From NCBI RefSeq assembly GCF_000160035.2, contig NZ_KI535368.1:1-64000 (forward strand): DNA of 64,000 nt. The letters are read 5' to 3'. Below the pieces are notes generated by a model. It was not told the origin of the DNA, made no database searches, and saw only the letters and a program-made list of their open reading frames with translations. This document shows, one piece after another, positions 8,273-17,314 of the stretch (the first letter of the stretch is position 1; each line of letters starts with the position of its first letter). Position numbers and translations under genes: made by a program. This stretch comes from Catonella morbi ATCC 51271 (GTDB lineage Bacteria; Bacillota; Clostridia; Lachnospirales; Lachnospiraceae).

Positions 8273-10411
8273 ATGAAGAATGGATTATTTTGGGCATTAT
8301 CCCTATTTTTTCTTTTTGCAAATTTTGCTCATCCTGCAGAACTTCAGAGCTCTTATCATAAATCAGTTATTGCAAAAGCTACGCCTTTCAAAGAAACTTC
8401 ATCACTTGGAGAGCTCGATATAGAGTATGGAATTAACGGATATATACGCATTTCCTCACTTGTAAGAGTAAGGGTTACATTAAAAAAAGCAAAGAAAGAC
8501 TTTAAGGGCACTGTTCACCTTAGGTATTATTCGGTAGGAGAGGATCTGTCTTCCTACAGCAGTGAAATAAACATTAAAAAGGGAGAAGATACAACAGTTT
8601 ATTTCTATCCTTTTTTAAATACGGTAGATCCCGGATTTACAATAGCTATTTTGGATAATAATGGCAAAGAAGTGGAGAGCTTCGAGGAAAATATAGGGGA
8701 AGAGAATGTAGACAGCAGTTCAGAATTGGTAGTTGCAAGTTTTCTTCCGAAAGATAAGATGTTTTCTCTCATCGGTGAAAAGGATTTTAAGGTTAAACGT
8801 ATTTATTTAAGTGAAAATCAAACAGATGGTGACTATAGGAGCTTATCTTCCTTTGATTTGGTTATTCTTCCGGATAATTATAAAACTGAGTTAAAGTCTG
8901 AGACTGTTGAAATTTTGAAGGAAAGGGAGAGACAGGGGGGAGTAAACCTCCTTGAGAAAGATATAGAGAATTTTAACCTGAACAGGTTGTATCTGGGAAG
9001 GGAAGACAGAGCAGAGTGGACTTGGAAGACGGAAAGAATCCTGATTCCCGTATTAGAGAATCTTAATATAAAGACAGGAAGATATATAGTTATTATTTTT
9101 ATTTATATAATAGTTGTAAGCCCGATTACTTATTTTCTTCTTGCAAGAAGAAAAAGAAAGTTAGAGTATTGGATTTTTGTTCCTGTATGGTCGGTTATTT
9201 TTACAGCTATAATTTATATGGTGAGTGCAGACAGCCGTATTGATGGAATGTACATGAATTATGTGTCGGTACTGGACCTCAGAAAAGACAGAGGAATCGA
9301 AGATGTGGCTTTATCAATAACAAGTTCTTCCAATACACCTTATAAACTTGAGATAAACAATGGATACAAGGTAGAAAGCCTGTATGGCAGTTTTTCAAAA
9401 TTTGTGGGAAAAAATGATGAAAAGGTAAAATATAATATAGAAAGTAAAGACAACGGAGCAGACATAAATGTGATGGAGACCAGTGTCTTTGACACGCTTT
9501 TTATAAAGGCGAGAGGAGAGTCCGGAATAATCCTGGACAGTGCAGGAAAAATATACAGGGATGAGGCTGCAGTTAAGGGAGAATTTAACAATAAGCTTGG
9601 AGTGAACTTAAAAAAGGTTTTCGCCGTATATGATGATGAGATTATATATATCGGTGATGTGGCAAATGGTGAAAGTAAAATATTTGATTCAGATATAAAC
9701 GGTGTATTTTTAAATGATCTTACTGCGAGTTTACAGGATTCTGTGTTTATGAATAAAATATTTAATTTTTCTTATGAAGGGGAGAATGCTAAAATTCAGA
9801 CTTTACTTACAACAGTTTTAGATAAAACCTCAGTATCCGGTGGTAAGAAGCCGGCGTTTATTGCATTGGCAGACGGAAGGCTGAAAGGAGAGTTTACCTC
9901 TGATGTGAGCACTGTAAACGGTTATACCATACTTGTATTGCCGGCGGATAAAGGTACTGATTCTGATAATTTTGTAAATTCAATAGGGAAACTTCCTATG
10001 TCTATCGGAGAAAACAGCTATAGTTTTTCAAACAGTGCCTTATTAAATAAAAATTCTGTTGATATAAGTTATGAGACGGATAAAAACAGGAGAGTAAAAA
10101 GTCTTATGTTACTTTCTTTATTCAAGGAAGAGTTAAATCCGTGTAAGGTCTATATATTTAATCCCAAAAAGGGGGGTTATGATGTTGTTTTTAAACCGGA
10201 TAAAGACTTTATCAAAAAATCCAGAGAGTATATAAACAGCGGGGGAAATATAGCTTTTGACAGAGGAGAAAATCAGGTGTTTTATATGAGTCCCGACTAT
10301 GTGGAAAATGGGAAAATAATTCTGCGCTATGAGGTTGAACAGTCAGCTTATGATGAAATGTCAGCTTTTTCGATACCTAATATACCTAAGATATCAATGG
10401 AGTATGAATGA
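8273..10411 (+). CDS. Membrane-anchored protein of an ABC-2 export module (unknown function)
   Basis: A 712-residue protein not matched to a named family. A signal peptide (about 1-21, ending near PAELQS) is followed by an extracytoplasmic beta-rich domain of about 245 residues, then two membrane segments (about 268-288 and 295-316) joined by a basic loop (LARRKRKLEYW). A long C-terminal domain of about 390 residues follows, presumably outside. The start ATG has GGGAGG nine bases upstream, 12 bp after the kinase gene. Its stop overlaps the ATG of the ABC ATPase, so the two are translationally coupled. Proteins of this arrangement often accompany ABC-2 exporters in Firmicutes and may be accessory or sensing subunits. 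That role is inferred from context only. Confidence 0.75.
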   Translation: MKNGLFWALSLFFLFANFAHPAELQSSYHKSVIAKATPFKETSSLGELDIEYGINGYIRISSLVRVRVTLKKAKKDFKGTVHLRYYSVGEDLSSYSSEINIKKGEDTTVYFYPFLNTVDPGFTIAILDNNGKEVESFEENIGEENVDSSSELVVASFLPKDKMFSLIGEKDFKVKRIYLSENQTDGDYRSLSSFDLVILPDNYKTELKSETVEILKERERQGGVNLLEKDIENFNLNRLYLGREDRAEWTWKTERILIPVLENLNIKTGRYIVIIFIYIIVVSPITYFLLARRKRKLEYWIFVPVWSVIFTAIIYMVSADSRIDGMYMNYVSVLDLRKDRGIEDVALSITSSSNTPYKLEINNGYKVESLYGSFSKFVGKNDEKVKYNIESKDNGADINVMETSVFDTLFIKARGESGIILDSAGKIYRDEAAVKGEFNNKLGVNLKKVFAVYDDEIIYIGDVANGESKIFDSDINGVFLNDLTASLQDSVFMNKIFNFSYEGENAKIQTLLTTVLDKTSVSGGKKPAFIALADGRLKGEFTSDVSTVNGYTILVLPADKGTDSDNFVNSIGKLPMSIGENSYSFSNSALLNKNSVDISYETDKNRRVKSLMLLSLFKEELNPCKVYIFNPKKGGYDVVFKPDKDFIKKSREYINSGGNIAFDRGENQVFYMSPDYVENGKIILRYEVEQSAYDEMSAFSIPNIPKISMEYE

Positions 10412-11328
10412 TGATTGAGATAGAGAACTTGACCAAGAGCTTTGGAAAAACTAAGGCTTTAGATGGTTTTTCGCTCAAAATAGAAGATAATGAAATTTAT
10501 GGTTTTGTAGGGCAAAACGGAGCAGGAAAAACTACAACAATGAGAATAATATCAGGGCTTATTCCTGCTGACTCAGGCAAAGTAATTATAAATGGGTTAG
10601 ATGCGGGATGTGAAGTGGAGAAAGTCAGAAGTAAGATAGGCTATGTCCCGGATTTTTTCGGAGTGTATGACAATCTGAAAGTCATTGAGTATATAGAGTT
10701 CTTTGCTGCCGCGTATAATATGACGGGAAGAGAGGCAGAAAGAGAGTGTCTGAGGCTTTTAGAAGAGCTGGGGCTTAGTGACAAGACAGACTTTTTTGTA
10801 GATGATCTTTCAAGAGGACAGAAGCAAAGGCTGGGACTTGCACGCGCTCTGATACATAATCCGGATATTTTAGTCTTGGATGAGCCTACTTCAGGGATGG
10901 ATCCGAAGGGAAGAGTTGAAACAAGAAATCTTCTTAAAAGGCTCAATGCACAAGGAAGAACCATATTAATAAGCTCTCATATTCTGCATGAGATTTCGGA
11001 ACTTGTTACCGGTCTTGCGATTATTGAAAAGGGCAAGGTAGTTATGAGCGGAAGTATAGACAGTATAGAAAGAACTATGCACGTAGAAAATCCTATCATA
11101 ATGAAGGTAAATAAAGGGGCGAATATTGCGGCTGAAGTTTTGAAAGAAGATGAGGCTGTGCTCAATCTTACAATAACCGAGGCTGATGAATTCTATATAA
11201 GTTACAGCGGCTCTGAGGAAGATGAGGGATATTTGCTAAAAAGAATGGTGGAAGCGGGAGTGCTGGTTTCTTCTTTTAGTAGGCGCGGACATGATTTGGA
11301 ATCTGTATTTATTAAGATTATGGAGTAG
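10408..11328 (+). CDS. ABC transporter ATP-binding protein (ABC-2 exporter type)
   Basis: A 306-residue ATPase with Walker A GQNGAGKTT (35-43), a Q-loop region near YVPDFFG, signature LSRGQKQRLGLA (about 134-145), Walker B ILVLDEP (154-160), a D-loop SGMDP and the switch His in SSHILHE. A C-terminal extension of about 85 residues is typical of ABC-2 export ATPases of the NatA/CcmA group. The ATG at 10408 overlaps the preceding stop (ATGATGATT), so ATG 10411 is an equal alternative. The permease gene starts two bases after its stop. Substrate unknown; control by the upstream VanR-like regulator is probable. Confidence 0.93.
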   Translation: MMIEIENLTKSFGKTKALDGFSLKIEDNEIYGFVGQNGAGKTTTMRIISGLIPADSGKVIINGLDAGCEVEKVRSKIGYVPDFFGVYDNLKVIEYIEFFAAAYNMTGREAERECLRLLEELGLSDKTDFFVDDLSRGQKQRLGLARALIHNPDILVLDEPTSGMDPKGRVETRNLLKRLNAQGRTILISSHILHEISELVTGLAIIEKGKVVMSGSIDSIERTMHVENPIIMKVNKGANIAAEVLKEDEAVLNLTITEADEFYISYSGSEEDEGYLLKRMVEAGVLVSSFSRRGHDLESVFIKIME

Positions 11329-11330
11329 AG

Positions 11331-12194
11331 ATGAAGAAATATAAAACCAATGCTGTATATATAAAAGAACTGAAACAATCTGTGAGAAGTCTTAAATTCC
11401 CTGCTACTGTGGGACTTTATTGTTTTATTTTGGCAGTTATAGGGCTTTTCACTCTGGTTGCAATGTCTGCTTCAGGTTATACCCTGTATAATTCTTATAC
11501 AATCAAGCAGGATTTTGTAATATTTTGTTCAATACTTTTTGGCTTGGAATTCAGTCTGGTAATCTTTGTGGTGCCTGCTATTACAGGAGGGGCAATTTCG
11601 AGTGAAAAAGACCATGGTACTCTTGATATACTTATTGCCACCTCACTCGGAACTCCGAGAATAATTATAGGAAAGCTTTTATCGGCAATAAGCAAGCTTA
11701 TGCTGTATGTAATTTCAAGTCTTCCCATACTTGCTCTTGTCTTTACCATGGGAGGTGCAAGCCTTGCCACTCTTGTCAAATATATTTTACTTATAATATT
11801 AACAGCTATATATATAGGAAGTTTTGGAATTCTTATGTCGGTTATTTACAGAAAAACAAGTACTGCTACCGCAATTACTTATATATGGGTTATGTTTATA
11901 ACACTGGGAACTATATTTATTACTCTCATAAGTAATATGTTGTCTTTGACAGATAACAGATTTTTAAACCCGATATTTTTGTTAAATCCCGTAGTTACTC
12001 TCTTTGCGCTGCTGGATGTTCAGATAGGACTGCCTGATGTAATAGGCAATTACATAGAGTTTCAAAATAATACCGATTTCCTGATGAAGAACTGGTTCAG
12101 TATCAGCCTTATAACTCAGGCAGTAATTACAATAATAAATATAAGCCTTGCAAACCATATATTAAATCCTTTTAGATGCGGAGCGAGGAAATAA
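11331..12194 (+). CDS. ABC-2 type transporter permease
   Basis: A 287-residue integral membrane protein with about six hydrophobic segments (near residues 28-50, 63-87, 115-138, 145-170, 178-203 and 255-278). A SSEKDHGTLDILIATSL segment after the second helix is the usual ABC-2 permease coupling-helix sequence. It pairs with the ATPase immediately upstream to form an exporter. Its last 23 bases overlap the 3' end of the convergent AP2-domain gene, so the two transcripts collide and no terminator is visible between them. Substrate is not predictable. Confidence 0.9.
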   Translation: MKKYKTNAVYIKELKQSVRSLKFPATVGLYCFILAVIGLFTLVAMSASGYTLYNSYTIKQDFVIFCSILFGLEFSLVIFVVPAITGGAISSEKDHGTLDILIATSLGTPRIIIGKLLSAISKLMLYVISSLPILALVFTMGGASLATLVKYILLIILTAIYIGSFGILMSVIYRKTSTATAITYIWVMFITLGTIFITLISNMLSLTDNRFLNPIFLLNPVVTLFALLDVQIGLPDVIGNYIEFQNNTDFLMKNWFSISLITQAVITIINISLANHILNPFRCGARK

Positions 12195-12981
12195 GGCGTA
12201 AAAACCTTTTTGAAAGCTTCACTTCTTTAAGTCTGTTTTCATACTCGGTTTTGTTTAAGGTGTCTATATAATTAAGCTCATATTTTCTTTTAAATCCGCC
12301 GTCCATAAGGAGGCGGACAGCTTTATTATAAGCTATGGCCGCTGTTACCTCGTCTGTGTAGCGGCCGACTATTACTGAGCCTTTAATATGTATTTTAACC
12401 ACATATGATGGCTTCGGAAATTGCTTTTCCAGTCTTACACCGGTGTAGCGGTTTATTATTTTAAGATTTTCATATCGAAAATCAAGATTGTCCCCATTTA
12501 AGAAAATATAATCTTTTCCGGCTACGGCAAAGCTTCTTATCCCGTAGCGGTGTAAAATATTAGCCTGCATACCGTAATCTGCCACGAAAAAATGCCTCCC
12601 TCTTCTTATAATTTTATGGTTGGAATAATAGAAAAGATCTTCTGCAGAAAACTTCATAACCTCTGTGGGAGACAGATAATACTCAAAAAATTTTCTTCTT
12701 AAATATATCGGGTTTTTAATATAAAGCCCATTATCACGAAAATTAATTATAGTTATCCATTTTTCGAAATTCAGGTTCATTGCAGCTTCATAATCATCAA
12801 GAGATTTCTGACTCTTATCCGAAACTAATTCCAAAGCCTCGCTATAGGCGGAATTGGCAGTCTCCATCTTCTCAAAGCTTCCCAGACTTATGTGCTTGGA
12901 TCTATATGTAAAAGAAGCTACGAAGCGGTCTCTCCCTTTGGAATCAACTCTTTTATATACACCTTTTAATAAATGTTCCAA
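12172..12981 (-). CDS. AP2-domain DNA-binding protein with a degenerate HNH region
   Basis: A 269-residue basic protein. An N-terminal AP2-like domain (about residues 5-50: GVYKRV, RFVASFTY, ISLGSFE, A-SAYSEAL) is followed by a middle section resembling an HNH homing endonuclease (FLNGDNLDFRYENLKIIN, cf. the family's H-NG---DNR-ENL). The conserved histidines and the DNR are replaced, so nuclease activity is unlikely. A second, plant-like AP2 domain follows (YTGVRL, YVVKIHIKGS, VGRYTDEVTAAIAYNKAV). I place the start at TTG 12981 because GGGGAG lies seven bases upstream and a near-consensus promoter occupies 13016-13044, which would fall inside any longer reading frame. It is probably a homing-endonuclease descendant kept as a DNA-binding protein. 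Confidence 0.75.
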   Translation of the reverse strand: MEHLLKGVYKRVDSKGRDRFVASFTYRSKHISLGSFEKMETANSAYSEALELVSDKSQKSLDDYEAAMNLNFEKWITIINFRDNGLYIKNPIYLRRKFFEYYLSPTEVMKFSAEDLFYYSNHKIIRRGRHFFVADYGMQANILHRYGIRSFAVAGKDYIFLNGDNLDFRYENLKIINRYTGVRLEKQFPKPSYVVKIHIKGSVIVGRYTDEVTAAIAYNKAVRLLMDGGFKRKYELNYIDTLNKTEYENRLKEVKLSKRFLRLISSLRI

Positions 12982-13015
12982 TTTTATGCTCCCCTTTAGG
13001 TAAACTTTCAAAAAC

Positions 13016-13044
13016 ATAGTATCATGCTTTAAAATTGCTGTCAA
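13016..13044 (-). promoter_or_regulatory. Promoter of the AP2-domain gene
   Basis: On the minus strand TTGACA (complement of 13039-13044), a 17-bp spacer and TACTAT (complement of 13016-13021). The transcript would begin near 13009, leaving a 28-nt leader before the TTG start at 12981. Confidence 0.65.
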
Positions 13045-13179
13045 AGGAAAACAAAAAAATCAACCTTAAAAATATACAAAATTATACAGTGGTAGCATTA
13101 AAAAATTGTACAGAATTCATGTAGACAAAATTTTTAGCCATATAATTGTTCACCGAAGCCCCCAAATATGCCATTATTG

Positions 13180-13208
13180 TTGACAAGACAGATTTTGGTG
13201 GTTATACT
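13180..13208 (+). promoter_or_regulatory. Promoter of the cell wall hydrolase gene
   Basis: TTGACA (13180-13185), 17-bp spacer, TATACT (13203-13208). About 85 nt of leader precede the ribosome binding site TAGGAGAG at 13293-13300. Confidence 0.65.
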
Positions 13209-13303
13209 TACGAACATAGGTTATGTAATAATTTTGTAATATATTTGAAATATCTACATAAACTATTAAATGTAATATGAACTTAAAATTTTAGGAGAGT
13301 GTA

Positions 13304-14122
13304 ATGAAGAAAGCATTTAGAGTATTCTTCTTAGGAGCCGCAACAGTCTGTCTATCCTTCAGTATGTTGCTGCCTGCCAACTTATACAGTGCAAAGGCAG
13401 ACAGTCCGCAGACAGAGGCAACTTTGAAGATTTCTGAGGAAAAGAGTGAGGAAGTACCTTCTCAGGAGTTGCAATCTGAAGAAGAGAATAATAAGGCGGA
13501 AGAAGCAAAAAAGGCTGAAGAAGAAGCAAGGAAAATAGCTGAAGAAGAGGCTAAAAGAGAGGAAGCAAAGAAGGAAGCGGCTAAAAGAGCCGAAGAGGAA
13601 AAAAAGGCTGAAGAAGCTAAGAAAAAAGCCGAAGAGGCTAAGAAAAAAGCTGAGGAAGCCAAGAAAAAAGCCGAAGAGGCTAAGAAAAAAACCGAAGCTG
13701 ATAAAAATGCATATAATATCAAAATGACTGATAAGGACAAGGAAAATCTCTACCGTCTTGTACAGTCCGAAGTTGGTTATATGGATGAGAAAAGTAAGCT
13801 TTTTGTGGCAAGTGTTGTACTTAACAGAGTTAAGAACAAGAGTTTCCCAAATACAGTAACAGGAGTGGTAATGGCCCACAATCCGAGAACGGGAGTTTAC
13901 CAGTTCTCACCTGTTAAGCCGGGTGGAAGATTTTGGAAATGTCAGGCTACCAAGGAAACAAAGAAGGCTGTAGACAAGGTTCTGAAAAATGGTGATTATT
14001 CAAAGGGAGCAATTGCTTTTGTAGCAAAAAGATATACTACGGCGAGAGCATCTTCGTGGTTCGACAATACCCTTCATCATTTGTTCCATCATAACGGACA
14101 GGATTATTACAAATACAGATAA
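13304..14122 (+). CDS. Secreted SleB-like cell wall hydrolase with coiled-coil linker
   Basis: A 272-residue exported protein. A signal peptide (about 1-31) is followed by a highly charged Glu/Ala/Lys linker (about 45-135), partly an exact heptad repeat predicted to form a long helix. A C-terminal Hydrolase_2/SleB-type domain (about 143-270) has LYRLVQSEVGYM with the likely catalytic Glu, then VASVVLNRVKN, FPNTVTGVV, YQFSPV and an ending rich in His and Tyr. In Bacillus SleB is a spore-cortex lytic transglycosylase; vegetative homologues probably cut peptidoglycan during growth. The linker may span the wall. It is monocistronic, with its own promoter and a terminator at 14151. Confidence 0.88.
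   Translation: MKKAFRVFFLGAATVCLSFSMLLPANLYSAKADSPQTEATLKISEEKSEEVPSQELQSEEENNKAEEAKKAEEEARKIAEEEAKREEAKKEAAKRAEEEKKAEEAKKKAEEAKKKAEEAKKKAEEAKKKTEADKNAYNIKMTDKDKENLYRLVQSEVGYMDEKSKLFVASVVLNRVKNKSFPNTVTGVVMAHNPRTGVYQFSPVKPGGRFWKCQATKETKKAVDKVLKNGDYSKGAIAFVAKRYTTARASSWFDNTLHHLFHHNGQDYYKYR
13610..13693 (+). repeat. Four tandem 21-bp units coding for heptads
   Basis: Units at 13610-13630, 13631-13651, 13652-13672 and 13673-13693 each encode E-E-A-K-K-K-A (the last ends in T). Differences between units are mostly synonymous (GAA/GAG, GCT/GCC). Such a repeat can change copy number by slippage. Confidence 0.85.
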
Positions 14123-14150
14123 AAGTTCATATTTATTATTTTATGTAAAG

Positions 14151-14182
14151 AGCTTCCCCTCAAATTGAGGCGGAAGCTTTTC
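14151..14182 (+). terminator. Rho-independent terminator after the hydrolase
   Basis: AGCTTCC (14151-14157) pairs with GGAAGCT (14172-14178), with an inner CCTCA/TGAGG stem, followed by TTTCG. The T-run is short. Confidence 0.55.
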
Positions 14183-14242
14183 GTATTGTGCGGGAAGTTT
14201 ATACGGAATTACAGGTGAATAAAAGTCAATAAAGATATTACT

Positions 14243-14300
14243 TAAGATTATCTTACAATAATTTAAAACAAGTGATAAGAAACATATTTTATGTTATACT
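14243..14300 (+). promoter_or_regulatory. Palindrome and extended -10 promoter of the second two-component operon
   Basis: A palindrome TAAGAT-T-ATCTTA lies at 14243-14255, about 40 bp upstream of an extended -10 box TGTTATACT (14292-14300). No good -35 is visible. A palindrome at this distance suits an activator site, possibly for the operon's own regulator; that is inference. Confidence 0.45.
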
Positions 14301-14345
14301 GATATAGTGTATCTTTATATAAGAGAGAAATTTGTGAGGTAAAAA

Positions 14346-15881
14346 ATGAAACTGAGAGGAAGAATAGGAGTATCATTTATGGTGGTAATGGTAATACCGC
14401 TGATTCTTATCAATGTATCATTTTTTATGATAATAAAGACGAGATTTTCTATGGATGGTGATAAGTCTGCCGGTGAAAAAACGGGGATGATAGCATCCAT
14501 AGCTAACCCTATGAGTTATATAAGCAGAATAATAGCGGATGATTATAATGAACTTGAGCTATGCCTTAAGAATTCTCCGGATTGTCTGGATGATAAGGTG
14601 TATCTGGAAAAATTTTCAGAGAAAATAAGTAAAAAGTATTCATATATTTACATTACAAAGGATAATAAGCTGATTTACGGTAAAAATATGAAGCTTTATA
14701 ATAAAATTGGCTATGAATTTCCGGCCTACACCTATGAAATCGGAGAAAGCAGGGGATACTTTGAGGATGACAGTTTTCAGGTAATAGTGAGGTATTTGGG
14801 AAGATCTGAGAAAGGAATGGAAGTTTTCTTTGTCACAGATATCTCAGAATTGGAAGCAGATTCTAAGTCAGTCTGGGGACAGCTTATGGCAAGCTTTGTG
14901 GTTATTATGTTGCTTACGGGACTTTTGCTTTCCTACTGGTTGTATACAAGTATAGCCAAACCTATAAACAGCCTGAGAAATTCTACAAAGCATATAATTG
15001 CGGGAGATTTGGACACAGAAGTAACCGGGCATAAGAAGGATGAAATAGGTGAGCTCTCAGCTGATTTTAATAATATGAGAAGGCATATCAAAGAGCTTTT
15101 GAAGGATAATCTTAAAAAAAAGCAGAATATGAAGGAAATGATAGTGAATATTTCACATGACTTAAAAACTCCGCTTACAGTAATTAAAGGTTATACAGAA
15201 GGGCTCAGAGAGGGAGTCGCCAATACCCCCGAAAAGCAGGATAAATATTTGAGCATAATTTATTCTAAGGCTGTAGAAATGAACAGTCTTATAGATGAAC
15301 TTTCAACCTATGCCAAAATTGACATGGATGAGATATCATATAATTTTATTACATTAGACATAAATGAGTATCTGGAAGAAGGATTTGAAGAAATAAGGAC
15401 TGATTTGGAAATAAATGACTTTGAAGTATATTTCCATCCTTATGAAGGAAAGCTGGAAGTAATAGCGGATGCGGACCAGCTCAAACGTGTTATCAATAAT
15501 CTCGTTTCCAACTCTAAAAAATATGCGGCAAATGACAGAAAAGGAAGAATTGACATAAGAGTGAGTCCGAAATCTGATTTTGTAAAAATTGAGCTGGAGG
15601 ACAACGGTATAGGTATTCCTAAGGACAGTCTCGCAAAAATTTTTGAAAGAATGTACAGGGGAGATGAATCAAGAAATTCAAAGATAGGAGGAAGCGGTCT
15701 CGGTCTTGCCATTGTAAAAAAAATAATTGAAGACCATAACGGCAGGGTTTGGGCAGAAAGCACAGAAGGTCAGGGCACTAAGATAATTATACTTTTAAGA
15801 AATGCAGAGTTTACAACTTCTAAAGAAATTTTGAATAAAAAGGAACAAAACAGAAGCAATAAGTTGTTCATGAGATTATAG
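14346..15881 (+). CDS. Sensor histidine kinase
   Basis: A 511-residue membrane kinase. TM1 is at about 8-30, an extracytoplasmic sensor domain at about 31-178, TM2 at about 179-200, HAMP at about 201-253, HisKA with phosphoacceptor His271 in NISHDLKTPLTVI, then the HATPase domain: INNLVSNSKKYA (N box), ELEDNGIGIP (G1), FERMYRGDESR (F) and GGSGLGLAIV (G2). All key residues are intact. The gene precedes its response regulator, opposite to the usual regulator-kinase order. Start ATG follows GTGAGGT. The signal sensed is unknown. Confidence 0.93.
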   Translation: MKLRGRIGVSFMVVMVIPLILINVSFFMIIKTRFSMDGDKSAGEKTGMIASIANPMSYISRIIADDYNELELCLKNSPDCLDDKVYLEKFSEKISKKYSYIYITKDNKLIYGKNMKLYNKIGYEFPAYTYEIGESRGYFEDDSFQVIVRYLGRSEKGMEVFFVTDISELEADSKSVWGQLMASFVVIMLLTGLLLSYWLYTSIAKPINSLRNSTKHIIAGDLDTEVTGHKKDEIGELSADFNNMRRHIKELLKDNLKKKQNMKEMIVNISHDLKTPLTVIKGYTEGLREGVANTPEKQDKYLSIIYSKAVEMNSLIDELSTYAKIDMDEISYNFITLDINEYLEEGFEEIRTDLEINDFEVYFHPYEGKLEVIADADQLKRVINNLVSNSKKYAANDRKGRIDIRVSPKSDFVKIELEDNGIGIPKDSLAKIFERMYRGDESRNSKIGGSGLGLAIVKKIIEDHNGRVWAESTEGQGTKIIILLRNAEFTTSKEILNKKEQNRSNKLFMRL

Positions 15882-15917
15882 GATGTAAAATTCCGTTTTA
15901 TACCGGAGAGGAGAAAA

Positions 15918-16607
15918 ATGAGTAAAATATTGATAATAGAAGATGAAGAAGCAATAGCGGAAATTGAGAAAGACTATCTGGAACTTTCGGATTTTGAAGT
16001 GGTTATAGAGGGAAACGGTGAAAAAGGTCTTGAAAAGGCACTTAAAGAAGACTTTGATTTAATTCTTTTAGATGTGATGCTTCCGGGAAAAGACGGTTTT
16101 GAAATATGCAAAGAAATAAGAAAAGAGAAAAAAATTCCTATTTTAATGGTGTCGGCTAAAAAAGATGATATAGATAAAATAAGGGGACTCGGACTCGGAG
16201 CAGATGACTATTTATCAAAACCCTTCAGTCCGAGTGAGCTTGTGGCAAGGGTTAAAGCCCACCTTGCAAGATATGAAAGGCTGGTTAATTCTTCAGATGA
16301 AAAAAACAGTTTCATTACTGTAAGAGGAATCAGAATAGACCGTACGGCAAGGAGAATTTTTGTAAATGATGAAGAAAAAAGCTTCACGACAAAGGAGTTT
16401 GACCTGCTTACATTTTTAGCGGATAATCCAAACCATGTATACTCTAAAGAAGAACTCTTCAGGGAGGTATGGGGAATGGAATCGGTAGGAGATATAGCTA
16501 CAGTAACAGTACATATCAAGAAAATCAGAGAAAAAATAGAAGAGGACACAACAAATCCGCAGTATATTGAAACTATCTGGGGAGTTGGATACAGGTTTAA
16601 GCTATGA
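15918..16607 (+). CDS. OmpR-family response regulator
   Basis: A 229-residue regulator. Receiver domain: acidic pair at 8-10 (EDE), phosphoacceptor Asp52 in LILLDVMLPGKDG, Ser79 in MVSAK and Lys101 in YLSKPF. The C-terminal winged helix (about 130-228) ends TIWGVGYRFKL. It follows its partner kinase by 36 bp, with GGAGAGGAG before the ATG. Its stop overlaps the start of the RluA-like gene (ATGATG), so expression is coupled to the downstream genes. Confidence 0.93.
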   Translation: MSKILIIEDEEAIAEIEKDYLELSDFEVVIEGNGEKGLEKALKEDFDLILLDVMLPGKDGFEICKEIRKEKKIPILMVSAKKDDIDKIRGLGLGADDYLSKPFSPSELVARVKAHLARYERLVNSSDEKNSFITVRGIRIDRTARRIFVNDEEKSFTTKEFDLLTFLADNPNHVYSKEELFREVWGMESVGDIATVTVHIKKIREKIEEDTTNPQYIETIWGVGYRFKL

Positions 16608-17314
16608 TGACAGATATACCTATACTGTATGAAGATGAAGATATAATAGTCTGTGTAAAACCTGTGGGAATCCTCTCTCAGGGTGACAAAGACGGCAATA
16701 AAGACCTTGTAAGGGAACTAAAAAAGCATCTGGTAATATCTGCAAGAAAAAATAAGCAAAGTATCGGTAAAGAACCATATATAGCAGTAGTGCACCGTCT
16801 TGACAGAAATGTAAGGGGAATAATGGTTTATGCAAAGACAGGGAGGGCTGCAGCGGGACTTTCAAAACAAATTGCTGAAAACAAGCTCACCAAGAGATAT
16901 ATGGCAGTTGTAAGTTTTACCCCTGAGAGATGTACACCTGAGATAAATGTGGAAAAGAAGAGAATTGACTATATTGCGGCAGATAAAGTGAAAAATATTT
17001 CTACTATAGCAGAGAAAGAAAGTAAAGGGGCGGAAAGGGCAGAGCTTAATTATAAGGTGATAAAAACAGCAGGTAATAAGGCTTTGGTTCAGGTTGACCT
17101 TATAACAGGCAGACATCATCAGATAAGACTTCAGCTTTCGCAGATATTTAACGGAATAGTCGGTGATACAAAATATAACGATGATTATAAGCTTACAGAT
17201 GGATGGAAAGATCCGGCACTTGAGGCGGTAGAACTGTCATTTGTCCATCCGGTAAGCGGTGAAAAACTAAGTTTTGCCATTCAGCCTAAAGGAAAAGAGT
17301 TTGGAGAGATTTAA
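16604..17314 (+). CDS. RluA-family pseudouridine synthase
   Basis: A 236-residue enzyme that converts uridine to pseudouridine in rRNA or tRNA. The catalytic HRLDR motif is at residues 64-68 (Asp67), followed by GIMVYAKT, the LTKRYMAVV strand and the GRHHQIRLQL motif near the C-terminus. There is no N-terminal S4 domain, so it belongs to the short RluA type. The start is ATG 16604 or ATG 16607, overlapping the preceding stop. The target position cannot be read from sequence. Placement in a two-component operon is probably only positional. Confidence 0.88.
   Translation: MMTDIPILYEDEDIIVCVKPVGILSQGDKDGNKDLVRELKKHLVISARKNKQSIGKEPYIAVVHRLDRNVRGIMVYAKTGRAAAGLSKQIAENKLTKRYMAVVSFTPERCTPEINVEKKRIDYIAADKVKNISTIAEKESKGAERAELNYKVIKTAGNKALVQVDLITGRHHQIRLQLSQIFNGIVGDTKYNDDYKLTDGWKDPALEAVELSFVHPVSGEKLSFAIQPKGKEFGEI

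Noticed and set aside
13382-13879. Long antisense frame rich in Phe, Leu and Ser opposite the hydrolase
   Set aside because: It is the mirror of the Lys/Glu/Ala heptad repeat, with no start signals; a composition artefact.
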